A stretch of 64,000 nt of DNA from the NCBI RefSeq assembly GCF_004762045.1, contig NZ_SJOM01000007.1, positions 2,415,655 to 2,479,654 of the forward strand, read 5' to 3'. The position numbers and the translations under genes were made by a program. Below the pieces are notes generated by a model, which worked only from the letters and a program-made list of their open reading frames with translations, had not been told where the DNA came from and ran no database searches. This DNA comes from Mycobacterium sp. DL99 (GTDB lineage Bacteria > Actinomycetota > Actinomycetes > Mycobacteriales > Mycobacteriaceae). This document shows, piece after piece, positions 10,120 to 18,502 of the stretch. Every line of letters begins with the position of its first letter. Position 1 is the stretch's first letter.

Positions 10120-11068
10120 GCACCTCGGCTAGGTGCGGCAGAGCTGATTCGCGGCCGGGCCATTCGTCGAACACCGTCCAGTAGCTGATGCCGAATCGGT
10201 GTTGACGGTCGACCAACGCCTCGGCCATCTGCTGATACGTGCCGAGCAGTACGAACGGGGATTCCAGCAACAGCTTCGGATCTGTATCCAACCGGGCGGC
10301 GAGTTCCGCGACCGCCTCCGCTGGGTTCTCCGTGGGCACCACGAACTGGATGAGCGCGTTCAGTTCGATGTCCTCGAAGCGATCACCGGCCGCCTCGCGC
10401 ACAACCGAGATGCGGTCCTGCAGGCCCGCCGCATCGAAATGGGTCAACCGCACTTCGGTGGCGTCGTGGTTGTGACTGAAACCTGCCAGGCCGGCGATAT
10501 CGGCCACCCGCCCCGCCAACCGCAACACCCGGGTGCCGTTGCCCCCGACGAGCAGTGGAACGGCAACGTCTGGCGCCGCGACCAGCTCGCCGGCAGCGGC
10601 GCGCACACAGTAGTGCGCCCCGTCGACGTTGATCGGCTCGCCGGCGAGCAGCGGGCGGATCACCTCGACCGACTCGACCAGACGGTCCACGCGCGTGCCG
10701 GCGGAATCGAACCTGAGGCCGGCGGCGTCGTACTCGGATTTCATGTGGCCCGCGCCCAGGCCCAGCTCGAACCGTCCGCCCGACAGTGCCGCCGTCGTCG
10801 CCGCTTCGCGCGCGACGTCGACCGGGTGCCGAAGATCGTTGTTGAGCACCAGAGTTCCGGTGTGCAGTCGGGTGGTCACCGCGCACGCCGCTGCCGCGCC
10901 GGCGAACGGTGACAGTGACCCGATCAGATGGTCGGGAATGGTCAGTACGTCGAATCCGGATTCCTCGACTGTCACGGCGAATTCGGCGAAGTCCGTGCCG
11001 CGGGGCAGCGCGGTGTGCAGACCGAATCGCATGGGCCGGTTGCGGTGGGATCGCGACGCGGTGGTCAT
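10103..11068 (-). CDS. LLM-class F420-dependent oxidoreductase
   Basis: A 321-residue TIM-barrel enzyme of the luciferase-like, F420-using family. Diagnostic blocks are RFGLHTALPRGTDFAEFA, VLTIPDHLIGS, RLHTGTLVLNNDLRHPVDVAREAATTAAL (read in pieces) and RFELGLGAGHMKSEYDAAG. It corresponds by position to Rv2893. ATG at 11068 is used; an ATG 12 codons later (11032) directly before RFGLHT is an equally reasonable start. Convergent with the hydrolase gene. The substrate is unknown. Confidence 0.82.
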   Translation of the reverse strand: MTTASRSHRNRPMRFGLHTALPRGTDFAEFAVTVEESGFDVLTIPDHLIGSLSPFAGAAAACAVTTRLHTGTLVLNNDLRHPVDVAREAATTAALSGGRFELGLGAGHMKSEYDAAGLRFDSAGTRVDRLVESVEVIRPLLAGEPINVDGAHYCVRAAAGELVAAPDVAVPLLVGGNGTRVLRLAGRVADIAGLAGFSHNHDATEVRLTHFDAAGLQDRISVVREAAGDRFEDIELNALIQFVVPTENPAEAVAELAARLDTDPKLLLESPFVLLGTYQQMAEALVDRQHRFGISYWTVFDEWPGRESALPHLAEVLRLLR

Positions 11069-11118
11069 GGTTCCGACAGTAGGCCTCCCTGACTGCGGTG
11101 TGAGTGTGCGCAAAACTG

Positions 11119-11619
11119 TCACCGGTGGAGCGGTTTGAGCCGGATCGGGGTCTCGGCCAGCAGCCCGAGCGGGTCGACGTAGTCGGCCCGGGCGGCCGCC
11201 CCCCACATCGCACCCCAGTGCAGGCACGCGGCCGCGCCACATCCGGGATGGCCGGCCAATACCGTGCCGAGGAGCTGGCCGTCACTCACGGTCTGACCGG
11301 GCCGCACCGATGCCTGCACTGGTTCGTAGCTCGTGCGTAAACCACCCGGGTGGGCCAGCGAGACCACCGGACGCCCGGCGAGCACGCCGGCGAAGACCAC
11401 GGTGCCCGGGCCGGCGGCGTAGATGGGTTGTTGAGGCGTGGCCGCCAGATCGACGCCGCGGTGGCCGCGGTTCCAATTGGGGGAGGGGGCGTCGAAACCC
11501 CTGGCCACCGCCGGTCGCGGTGATACCGGCCAATGCAGCCGCGAGCCCTCGGCGTTGGCGGTGACCGGCCAGAACGATGCCAATCCCAGCATCAGCACGG
11601 CGGCGCCAAACCTCACCAT
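11119..11619 (-). CDS. Secreted M23-family (LytM-like) peptidase
   Basis: A 166-residue exported protein with a signal peptide (cleavage likely after ANA, residue 23) and a LytM fold, as in Rv2891. The zinc motif HRGVD gives His53 and Asp57. The second motif reads CLHWG with His134, so the first histidine of the usual HxH is Cys132. Many actinobacterial relatives share this form, as far as I recall. It could be a cell-wall endopeptidase with altered chemistry or an amidase-activating protein. It is divergent from rpsB. Confidence 0.8.
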   Translation of the reverse strand: MVRFGAAVLMLGLASFWPVTANAEGSRLHWPVSPRPAVARGFDAPSPNWNRGHRGVDLAATPQQPIYAAGPGTVVFAGVLAGRPVVSLAHPGGLRTSYEPVQASVRPGQTVSDGQLLGTVLAGHPGCGAAACLHWGAMWGAAARADYVDPLGLLAETPIRLKPLHR

Positions 11620-11914
11620 CTCAGTTCAGCGCCGTCCCGGCGCGGGCGAAAGCCCCGAAACCCGGGTTGTGGATGAATGCGTCCGGCTTCGCTGCGTGGT
11701 AAAAGCACCCCTGTTCAGCGTGTAAACTTCTACCCGCAGCTCGCTTGCGGGCTGACTTCGCGTGTCTGCGCATTCGACTGCCGCCATGGGGTCGTACACG
11801 GGTGCCGACGGTCCTGACCTGGGATTTCCCAGATCGGGTTCGGCAACCAGTGGGCACCAGGGCCTGGCATCACCCGACGCCGGGCGACAACCGACATAAA
11901 GGAACCACCAACTC
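11620..11914 (+). promoter_or_regulatory. Promoter and leader region of rpsB-tsf
   Basis: A 295-bp gap without a convincing gene. A possible extended -10 (TG then TAAACT, 11721-11728) would give a transcript leader of about 180 nt. The leader has a short hairpin, CCCGCA-N7-TGCGGG (11733-11751), and a second one around CTGGGA-TTT-CCCAG near 11820. S2 autoregulates rpsB-tsf through its leader in Escherichia coli; whether this leader does so is a guess. A weak Shine-Dalgarno AAGGAA lies 9-14 bp before the start. Confidence 0.4.
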
Positions 11915-12745
11915 ATGGCTGTTGTAACCATGAAGCAGCTGCTTGACAGCGGCGCTCACTTCGGGCATCAGACCCGTCGCTGGAACCCCAAGATGAAGCG
12001 GTTCATCTTCACCGACCGCAATGGCATCTACATCATCGACCTGCAGCAGACGCTGACCTACATCGACCAGGCGTACGAGTTCGTCAAGGAGACGGTCGCC
12101 CACGGTGGCACCGTCCTGTTCGTCGGCACCAAGAAGCAGGCGCAGGAGTCCATCGCCGAAGAGGCCACCCGCGTCGGCATGCCCTACGTGAACCAGCGCT
12201 GGCTGGGCGGCATGCTCACCAACTTCTCCACCGTGCACAAGCGCCTTCAGCGTATGAAGGAGCTCGAGGCCATGGAGCAGACCGGTGGCTTCGAGGGTCG
12301 CACCAAGAAGGAAATCCTCATGCTCACGCGTGAGAAGAACAAGCTTGAGCGCAGCCTCGGCGGTATCCGTGACATGGCCAAGGTGCCGTCGGCCATCTGG
12401 GTCGTCGATACCAACAAGGAGCACCTGGCGGTCAATGAGGCCATCAAGCTGGGCATCCCGGTCATCGCGATCCTGGACACCAACTGCGATCCCGATCAGG
12501 TCAACTACCCGATCCCGGGCAACGACGACGCGATCCGTTCGGCCGCCCTGCTGACCAAGGTCGTCGCCTCCGCGGTGGCCGAGGGCCTGCAGGCTCGCGC
12601 CGGCCAAGGTGCCGGTGAGAAGCAGGACGCCGCGGGTGTCGAGCCGCTCGCCGAGTGGGAGCAGGAGCTGCTGGCCGGTGCCACTGCCGGTACCCCCGAG
12701 GGCGAGGCCGCTGCTGCACCCGAAACATCCACTGACGCTTCGTAA
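11915..12745 (+). CDS. rpsB: 30S ribosomal protein S2
   Basis: Small-subunit ribosomal protein S2, 276 residues. The family blocks are clear: [57 protein letters not shown] and [13 protein letters not shown] 35-residue acidic, alanine-rich tail after residue 240 is typical of mycobacteria. It starts the rpsB-tsf operon, with tsf 18 bp downstream. In M. tuberculosis this is Rv2890c. Confidence 0.98.
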   Translation: MAVVTMKQLLDSGAHFGHQTRRWNPKMKRFIFTDRNGIYIIDLQQTLTYIDQAYEFVKETVAHGGTVLFVGTKKQAQESIAEEATRVGMPYVNQRWLGGMLTNFSTVHKRLQRMKELEAMEQTGGFEGRTKKEILMLTREKNKLERSLGGIRDMAKVPSAIWVVDTNKEHLAVNEAIKLGIPVIAILDTNCDPDQVNYPIPGNDDAIRSAALLTKVVASAVAEGLQARAGQGAGEKQDAAGVEPLAEWEQELLAGATAGTPEGEAAAAPETSTDAS

Positions 12746-12763
12746 TTCCAGGAGAAGTCTTAA

Positions 12764-13591
12764 ATGGCTAACTACACCGCTGCCGACGTCAAGCGACTGC
12801 GGGAGCTGACTGGCGCCGGCATGCTCGACTCGAAGAACGCTCTGGTCGAGGCCGGCGGCGACTTCGACAAGGCTGTCGAGCTGCTCCGTATCAAGGGCGC
12901 CAAGGACGTCGGCAAGCGCGCTGAGCGCGCCACTGCCGAGGGCCTGGTCGTGGCCAAGGACGGCGCGCTGATCGAGTTGAACTCCGAGACCGACTTCGTC
13001 GCCAAGAACGCCGAATTCCAGGAGCTCGCCGAGCAGGTCGTCGCGGCTGCCGCCGCTGCGAAGGCCGGCGACGTGGATGCCCTCAAGGCCGCGAAGGTCG
13101 GGGATACCACCGTCGAGCAGGCCATCGCTGACCTGAGCGCCAAGATCGGCGAGAAGCTCGAGCTGCGTCGGGCCGCCTACTTCGACGGCACGGTCGAGAC
13201 CTACCTGCACAAGCGTGCCGCGGACCTGCCGCCGGCCGTCGGTGTGCTGGTCGAGTACCAGGCCGGGGACGCGGACAAGGGCAAGGAGGCCGCGCACGCG
13301 GTCGCTCTGCAGATCGCCGCGCTCAAGGCCAAGTACCTCACCCGTGAGGACGTGCCCGAGGACATCGTCGCCAACGAGCGTCGCATCGCCGAGGAGACCG
13401 CGAAGGAAGAGGGCAAGCCCGAGCAGGCTCTGCCCAAGATCGTCGAAGGTCGCGTCACGGGCTACTACAAGGACGTCGTGCTGCTGGACCAGCCGTCGGT
13501 GTCCGACAACAAGAAGACCGTCAAGGCACTGCTGGACGACGCCGGGGTCACCGTGACCCGCTTCGTGCGGTTCGAGGTCGGTCAGGCCTAA
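12764..13591 (+). CDS. tsf: Elongation factor Ts
   Basis: Guanine-nucleotide exchange factor for EF-Tu, 275 residues. The N-terminal UBA-like domain ([24 protein letters not shown] in part) contains the TDFVAKN motif at [12 protein letters not shown] that contacts EF-Tu. Two further core subdomains follow. It is preceded by AGGAGAAG and co-transcribed with rpsB. A strong terminator follows the stop, so the operon probably ends here. Confidence 0.98.
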   Translation: MANYTAADVKRLRELTGAGMLDSKNALVEAGGDFDKAVELLRIKGAKDVGKRAERATAEGLVVAKDGALIELNSETDFVAKNAEFQELAEQVVAAAAAAKAGDVDALKAAKVGDTTVEQAIADLSAKIGEKLELRRAAYFDGTVETYLHKRAADLPPAVGVLVEYQAGDADKGKEAAHAVALQIAALKAKYLTREDVPEDIVANERRIAEETAKEEGKPEQALPKIVEGRVTGYYKDVVLLDQPSVSDNKKTVKALLDDAGVTVTRFVRFEVGQA

Positions 13592-13630
13592 CACACCAGA
13601 AGACCCGGGCGGCACACCCACCGCCCGCCG

Positions 13631-13677
13631 CAAAACCCCGCGCTCATTCCGGCGATCCCGGAAAGTGCGGGGTTTTG
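13631..13677 (+). terminator. Terminator after rpsB-tsf
   Basis: A perfect 11-bp stem (CAAAACCCCGC at 13631-13641 with GCGGGGTTTTG at 13667-13677) encloses a second 6-bp stem (TTCCGG / CCGGAA, 13647-13663). The outer arm ends in a T-rich stretch, so it fits an intrinsic terminator 39 bp after tsf. Confidence 0.8.
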
Positions 13678-13777
13678 TTCATTCGTGATGCGGTCGGTGC
13701 CGGGTAGTTGCTTTCGCAGGGGCTAGGGGCTTTGCCGATGTGGGAGTGTGGCAGGTACCAATGGTGTTGGAGGTGAC

Positions 13778-14632
13778 ATGCGCGTAGGTGTGGTATTTCC
13801 GCAGACGGAACTCGGCGGAGATCCGGGAGCCGTGCGCGCCTACGGCCAGCGTGTCGAGGAGCTGGGCTTCACCCACATCCTGGCTTACGACCACGTCGTC
13901 GGCGCCGATCCGGCCGTCCACCGGGACTGGGCGGGGCCCTACGACCTCTACACCACATTCCACGAGCCGATGGTGATGTTCGGTTACCTGGCCGCCGTCA
14001 CCTCGCTGGAGTTGGTAACCGGGGTGGTCATCCTGCCGCAGCGTCAAGCCGTACTGGTGGCCAAACAGGCGGCCGAGGTTGACCTGCTCACCGGCGGGAA
14101 GCTGCGCCTGGGCGTCGGGTTGGGCTGGAATGCGGTCGAGTACGAGGCGCTCGGCGAAGATTTCGGAAACCGCGGCAAGCGGTCCGAGGAGCAGGTTGAG
14201 CTGATGCGCCGGCTGTGGACCGAATCGTCGGTCACGTTCGAGGGCCGTTACCACCGGGTGACCGGTGCCGGCCTGGCGCCGTTACCCGTGCAGCGCCCGA
14301 TCCCGGTGTGGTTCGGAGCGGCCTCCGCCCGGGCGTTGGAGCGGGCCGGGCGGCTGGGCGACGGCTGGTTCCCCATGATCGGACCCGGCCCGGAGCTCGA
14401 CGATGCCCGGGCCCGGGTCGAGCGCGCCGCCGTTTCCGCAGACCGCGACCCGGCGACCATCGGGATGGAGGGGCGAGTGGGCTGGGCCGGCGATCCGGAC
14501 CAGACCGCAGCCGACATCGCGGCATGGGCCGACGCCGGAGCCACCCACGTCACGGTGAACACCATGGGTGCCGGACTGCGGACAGTCGACGAGCATCTGG
14601 CCGCGCTGCAGAGCGTGGCTCGGGCGCAGTGA
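13778..14632 (+). CDS. LLM-class F420-dependent oxidoreductase
   Basis: A 284-residue luciferase-like F420 enzyme. Visible blocks are MRVGVVFPQTELG, GFTHILAYDHVVGADPA, LVTGVVILPQRQAVLVAKQAAEVD (in part), RLRLGVGLGWN-like KLRLGVGLGWNAVEYEALG and GDGWFPMIGPG. The ATG at 13778 has GGAGG just upstream; an earlier in-frame start at 13748 adds ten unconserved residues. It stands alone between the tsf terminator and the amidase gene. The substrate is unknown. Confidence 0.82.
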   Translation: MRVGVVFPQTELGGDPGAVRAYGQRVEELGFTHILAYDHVVGADPAVHRDWAGPYDLYTTFHEPMVMFGYLAAVTSLELVTGVVILPQRQAVLVAKQAAEVDLLTGGKLRLGVGLGWNAVEYEALGEDFGNRGKRSEEQVELMRRLWTESSVTFEGRYHRVTGAGLAPLPVQRPIPVWFGAASARALERAGRLGDGWFPMIGPGPELDDARARVERAAVSADRDPATIGMEGRVGWAGDPDQTAADIAAWADAGATHVTVNTMGAGLRTVDEHLAALQSVARAQ

Positions 14633-14655
14633 TGTCGGCTTGCTAGCGTCACAGC

Positions 14656-16140
14656 GTGACTAGCGGTCCGCGCCCAGCGCGAAATGCCCCGACCCGCCTG
14701 AGCGCCTTCGGCGACGATGCCCTCGGCGAGCACGATGCCGTCGGCCTGGTAGAGGAACTGCGGGCCGGCCGGGTATCGGCAGCCGACCTGATCGAGGCCG
14801 CCGTCGCGCGGGTCGAGGCGGTCAATCCCACCCTCAACGGTCTGGCGTTCGAAGCCTTCGATCGGGCCCATGCCCGGGGCGCGGCCCCCAGCCGCTACGG
14901 CGGGTTCTTCGACGGTGTCCCGACCTTCGTCAAGGACAACGCCGCGGTCCAGGGCATGCCGACCATGCGCGGTACCGACGCGTGGGAACCCCGGCCCGAA
15001 ACGGCCAACGGTGACTTCGCCCGCGCCTACCTGGCCACGGGTCTGGTACCGCTGGGCAAGACCCGGCTCTCGGAGTTCGGTTTCAGTGCGTCGTGTGAGC
15101 ATCCGCGGCTCGGGCCGGTCCGCAACCCGTGGAATCCCGCCTTCACCGCGGGTGCGTCGTCCTCGGGCTCCGGTGCGTTCGTCGCAGCGGGGGTGGTTCC
15201 CATCGCCCACGCCAACGACGGGGGCGGGTCGATCCGGATCCCGGCCGCCTGCAACGGGTTGGTCGGCCTCAAGCCCACCCGGGGCCGGCTTCCGCAGGAC
15301 AAGGACATGCGGATGATGCCGTTGCGGATCGTGTCCGACGGGGTGCTCACCCGATCGGTGCGTGACACCGCCGCGCTGCTTCGGGAGATGGAACGCGTCT
15401 ACCGCAATCCCAAGCTGCCGCCGATCGGCGATGTCAGCCGCCCGGGCAAACAGCGCCTGCGCATCGCGGTGTGCACGCAGTCCATCGTGCACGATGCCGG
15501 TCCGGAGATGACCGAGCTGACGCACAAGACCGCCGCGCTCCTCGAGGAACTCGGCCACCAGATCACCGTGATCGGCAACCCGGTCCCGGCCCGGTTCAAG
15601 GATGATTTCCTGCTGTACTGGGCGTTCCTGGCGTACGCGCTCGTACGCGGCGGGAAGCGGTCCTTCGGCCCGAGTTTCGACCGCGACAAGCTCGACAGCC
15701 TGACGCTCGGGCTGGACCGGCTCGCCTCGCGCAACTTGCATCGGGTCCCTCCGGCGATCGTCCGGCTGGCGCGGTCGCGGCGGATCACCGAGCGTCTGTC
15801 CAACAGCTATGACGCGGTGCTCATGCCGACCCTGGCCGAGCCCACCCTCGAGATCGGCCGTCTCGACCCGACGGCGGACTACGAGCAGATCATCGACCGT
15901 CTGCTGGGGTGGGTGGCGTTCACCCCGTTGCAGAACGCCACCGGGGATCCGGCCATCTCGCTGCCGCTGGCCCAGACCGACACCGGCCTGCCGGTGGGCA
16001 TGATGCTGTCGGCGACCCGGGGCCGGGAAGCCCTGCTGCTGGAGCTGGCCTACGAGCTCGAGGAGGCCAGGCCTTGGCCGCGCATTCAGGATCCGGCCCC
16101 CGCGGCCCCGCGCAAACGGGCGCGAAAAGCGGTGAAATAG
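14656..16140 (+). CDS. amiC: Amidase (amidase-signature family)
   Basis: A 494-residue amidase-signature enzyme that hydrolyses C-N bonds of amides. The Ser-cisSer-Lys triad is visible: Lys93 in FVKDN, the Ser-rich GASSSGSGAF near residues 166-175, and Ser192 in DGGGSIRIPAA. The position after rpsB-tsf matches Rv2888c (amiC). Start is GTG at 14656. It has no secretion signal. The physiological amide is not known. Confidence 0.88.
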   Translation: MTSGPRPARNAPTRLSAFGDDALGEHDAVGLVEELRAGRVSAADLIEAAVARVEAVNPTLNGLAFEAFDRAHARGAAPSRYGGFFDGVPTFVKDNAAVQGMPTMRGTDAWEPRPETANGDFARAYLATGLVPLGKTRLSEFGFSASCEHPRLGPVRNPWNPAFTAGASSSGSGAFVAAGVVPIAHANDGGGSIRIPAACNGLVGLKPTRGRLPQDKDMRMMPLRIVSDGVLTRSVRDTAALLREMERVYRNPKLPPIGDVSRPGKQRLRIAVCTQSIVHDAGPEMTELTHKTAALLEELGHQITVIGNPVPARFKDDFLLYWAFLAYALVRGGKRSFGPSFDRDKLDSLTLGLDRLASRNLHRVPPAIVRLARSRRITERLSNSYDAVLMPTLAEPTLEIGRLDPTADYEQIIDRLLGWVAFTPLQNATGDPAISLPLAQTDTGLPVGMMLSATRGREALLLELAYELEEARPWPRIQDPAPAAPRKRARKAVK

Positions 16141-16278
16141 CCGGTTTTTGCGCACCCCGGGCGCTGGTACAGAGGTGCGGCCCCGCCTTCGCGCGCCGGT
16201 TTTGGTCAGGTGCTGGACACGCAACTGGCAGCGTCCTCCTATGATGACCGGCAGGTGTCAGAGTTTGCGGGGGTGGGA

Positions 16279-16833
16279 ATGACGTCTGGGCCAGACGACC
16301 AGTGGAGCCAGGACGGTCGGGGATCGATACGTTGGCAGGATCCGGCTACCGCCACGCCGCGGCCACCGACCGTGGCCGAGGCACGTCAACGCGACAAGGC
16401 CCAGAAGGCCCGCGAGGTGGCCGCGCAGTTCGCGGCCCTGCAGGAACAGAAGGCCCAGGACCGCAAGGCCAGGAACGGCAAGATCCTGATGGGGTCGGTG
16501 GCCGTGGTGGGCGTGGTGGGCGTGGTCGCGCTCGGCTACCACCTGCTGCACAAAGAGGAAATCGCGGCGTCGTGCGTCAAGGAGGGCACCAACGAGGTGG
16601 TGCCCGATTCGTATTGCTCCAGTGGACACAGCGGTTCCGGGGGCACGTTCATCTACCTGGGCTCGCCGTACCGGTACTACTACGGCGGCAACAACGGCGG
16701 GGTGGGCACCATTGCCCGGGGCGGGACCATCGAACAGCCCAAGGGCACCACGGCCAAGACCAAGTCTGGGACGTCGATCTCGCGCGGCGGCTTCGGTTCG
16801 TCGTCGAGCTACGGCAAAAGCTCGGGAAGCTGA
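16279..16833 (+). CDS. YgiB/YjfM-like membrane protein with RGGFG tail
   Basis: A 184-residue protein of unknown biochemical role. It has a charged, probably coiled-coil segment (AEARQRDKAQKAREVAAQFA), one membrane span around residues 68-88 (MGSVAVVGVVGVVALGYHLL), an exported part with two cysteines (SCVKEGTNEVVPDSYC) and a Gly/Ser/Tyr-rich tail ending in SRGGFGSSSS. From memory, E. coli YgiB (DUF1190) ends in a very similar TRGGFG segment. The next genes are YgiC-like and YjfL-like, the same partnership as in E. coli. ATG at 16279 follows a GGGTGGG stretch. Confidence 0.65.
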   Translation: MTSGPDDQWSQDGRGSIRWQDPATATPRPPTVAEARQRDKAQKAREVAAQFAALQEQKAQDRKARNGKILMGSVAVVGVVGVVALGYHLLHKEEIAASCVKEGTNEVVPDSYCSSGHSGSGGTFIYLGSPYRYYYGGNNGGVGTIARGGTIEQPKGTTAKTKSGTSISRGGFGSSSSYGKSSGS

Positions 16834-17997
16834 ATGCGCCGTCAACGTAGTTCCCCGCGGGCCGGCTGGGAACAGATCGTCGCCGACCAGGGGATGTGTT
16901 ACGGGACTCCGGCGCGCGACGCGACCGGTGCCGACCGTCCGTACTGGGACGAATCGGTGCACTACGTCTTCGACATGGACGAGGTGCTCTCGATCGAGGC
17001 CTCAGTGGAGGTGCTGCACTCGATGTGCCTTGAGGCCGTCGAGCACGTCGTACTGACCGGGCGCTACCGCGACTTCGGGCTTCCCGAATGGAGCTGGGAG
17101 CACATCGAGAAGTCCTGGCGGCGCAGTGATCCGCACCTGTACGGCCGGTTCGACCTACGCTACGACGGCCGCAGGCCGCCGGTGCTGCTGGAGTACAACG
17201 CCGACACGCCGACCACACTGCTGGAAGCGGCGATCCTGCAATGGCACTGGAAGACCGACGTGTACCCGGCCGACGATCAGTGGAACTCGTTGCACGAGAA
17301 GCTGGTTGCCCGCTGGGCTGAGATCAGGGACCGGCTTCCGGGACCGGAGACGTACTTCACCTGGTCGGGGGCCGAACTCAGCGGTGAGGATCACGTGACC
17401 GTGGCCTACCTCCAGGAGTGTGCGGCCGAGGCCGGGCTGCGCACCGTGGGTCTGGCGATCGAGGACATCGGGTTCGACCCGGATCTCGACCGATTCGTCG
17501 ACCTCGAGGAAGCCCCCATGGCGTCGATCTTCAAGCTCTACCCGTGGGAGTGGATGCTCGACGACGATTTCGGCCGCCGGGCGGTCGAACAGCTGCCTGC
17601 CACCATGTGGGTGGAGCCGCTGTGGAAGACGCTGCTGAGTAACAAGGCGATCCTCGCGGTGCTGTGGGAGATGTATCCCGGGCACCCGAACCTGTTGCCC
17701 GCCTACGTCGATGACCCGCACGAGCTGACCGACTACGTGCGCAAACCCAAATTGGGACGTGAGGGCGCCAACATCACCATCGTGGGCGCCGGGTACGAGA
17801 CCGAGACGGGCGGCGTGTACGGCGAAGAGGGCTACGTGTACCAGTTGCTCGATCCGCTACCGCAATTCGACGACATGCGTCCCGCATTGGGCGCCTGGAT
17901 CGTCGGCGACGAATCCGCCGGACTCGGGATCCGCGAGACCTCCGGTCTCGTCACCGACAACGGCGCTGCCTTTGTGCCACACCGCATCCCGCTGTGA
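16834..17997 (+). CDS. Glutathionylspermidine synthase-family ATP-grasp ligase (YgiC/YjfC-like)
   Basis: A 387-residue ATP-grasp amide ligase of the glutathionylspermidine synthase C-terminal family. Typical blocks are WSWEHIEKSW, DLRYDGRRPPVLLEYNADTPT, ASIFKLYPWEWM, LWKTLLSNKAILAVLW and the near-terminal RETSGLVTDNGAAFVPH. In the E. coli YgiC and YjfC homologues no glutathionylspermidine synthesis has been shown, and ligation onto a peptide or protein tail was proposed by comparative genomics. It begins directly after the stop of the YgiB-like gene (TGAATG). Its target may be that neighbour. Confidence 0.82.
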   Translation: MRRQRSSPRAGWEQIVADQGMCYGTPARDATGADRPYWDESVHYVFDMDEVLSIEASVEVLHSMCLEAVEHVVLTGRYRDFGLPEWSWEHIEKSWRRSDPHLYGRFDLRYDGRRPPVLLEYNADTPTTLLEAAILQWHWKTDVYPADDQWNSLHEKLVARWAEIRDRLPGPETYFTWSGAELSGEDHVTVAYLQECAAEAGLRTVGLAIEDIGFDPDLDRFVDLEEAPMASIFKLYPWEWMLDDDFGRRAVEQLPATMWVEPLWKTLLSNKAILAVLWEMYPGHPNLLPAYVDDPHELTDYVRKPKLGREGANITIVGAGYETETGGVYGEEGYVYQLLDPLPQFDDMRPALGAWIVGDESAGLGIRETSGLVTDNGAAFVPHRIPL

Positions 17998-18016
17998 CCT
18001 GGAAGGAATAACCCCT

Positions 18017-18472
18017 ATGACAACCACTCTGGTTGCGCTCGGCCCCGATTACTGGTCGGTCCTCGGTCACGGGGTGTCGGCGATCGTGCTGTACTCGATT
18101 GTCGGTGTGGCGCTGTTGATCCTGGGTTTCTACGTGATCGACTGGACCACGCCGGGACCGTTGCGGGCCCTGGTGCAGGCCGGGCGCCCCAACGCCGCTG
18201 CGATTGCGGCGTCCGGCGTGGTCTCGATGGCGTTGATCATCGTGCTGGCCATCTACAGCTCGTCGGGTGACCTGATCCAAGGTCTGATCACCACCCTGGT
18301 GTTCGGTCTGTTGGGCATTGCGGCCCAGGCGTTCTCGGTCCGGCTGGTCGGTGCGATCAAGGGGATCGACATCGGCGGCGTTCTGGCCTCCGAGAAGTTC
18401 ACCCCGCAGGTCCTGGTCGTCACGGCTTCCTATCTGGCCTTCGGCCTGATCATCGCGGCCGCCATCCTCTGA
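18017..18472 (+). CDS. DUF350 (YjfL-like) membrane protein
   Basis: A 151-residue membrane protein with four predicted spans: about residues 20-43 (AIVLYSIVGVALLILGFYVI), 62-80, 86-108 and 128-150. This is the layout of DUF350, the E. coli YjfL family, which accompanies the YgiB/YgiC-type genes. GGAAGGAA lies before the ATG, and it is 19 bp downstream of the ligase gene, so the three form an operon. The biochemical role is unknown. Confidence 0.8.
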   Translation: MTTTLVALGPDYWSVLGHGVSAIVLYSIVGVALLILGFYVIDWTTPGPLRALVQAGRPNAAAIAASGVVSMALIIVLAIYSSSGDLIQGLITTLVFGLLGIAAQAFSVRLVGAIKGIDIGGVLASEKFTPQVLVVTASYLAFGLIIAAAIL

Positions 18473-18478
18473 TTCCCT

Positions 18479-18490
18479 CCCGCTTGCGGG
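18479..18490. terminator. Small GC hairpin between convergent genes
   Basis: CCCGC-TT-GCGGG lies in the 30-bp gap between the DUF350 gene and the convergent glycerate kinase gene. It is short and lacks a clear T-run, so it is only a possible bidirectional terminator. Confidence 0.3.
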
Positions 18491-18502
18491 GGACTGCTCG
18501 GG

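Noticed and set aside
11870..13633. 587-codon minus-strand frame opposite rpsB and tsf
   Set aside because: It is the antisense shadow of two certain housekeeping genes, with Leu/Gly/Asp-rich composition and no family resemblance.
14248..16224. 658-codon minus-strand frame opposite the F420 oxidoreductase and amidase genes
   Set aside because: Arginine- and glycine-rich shadow translation typical of high-GC DNA; both plus-strand genes show clear catalytic motifs.
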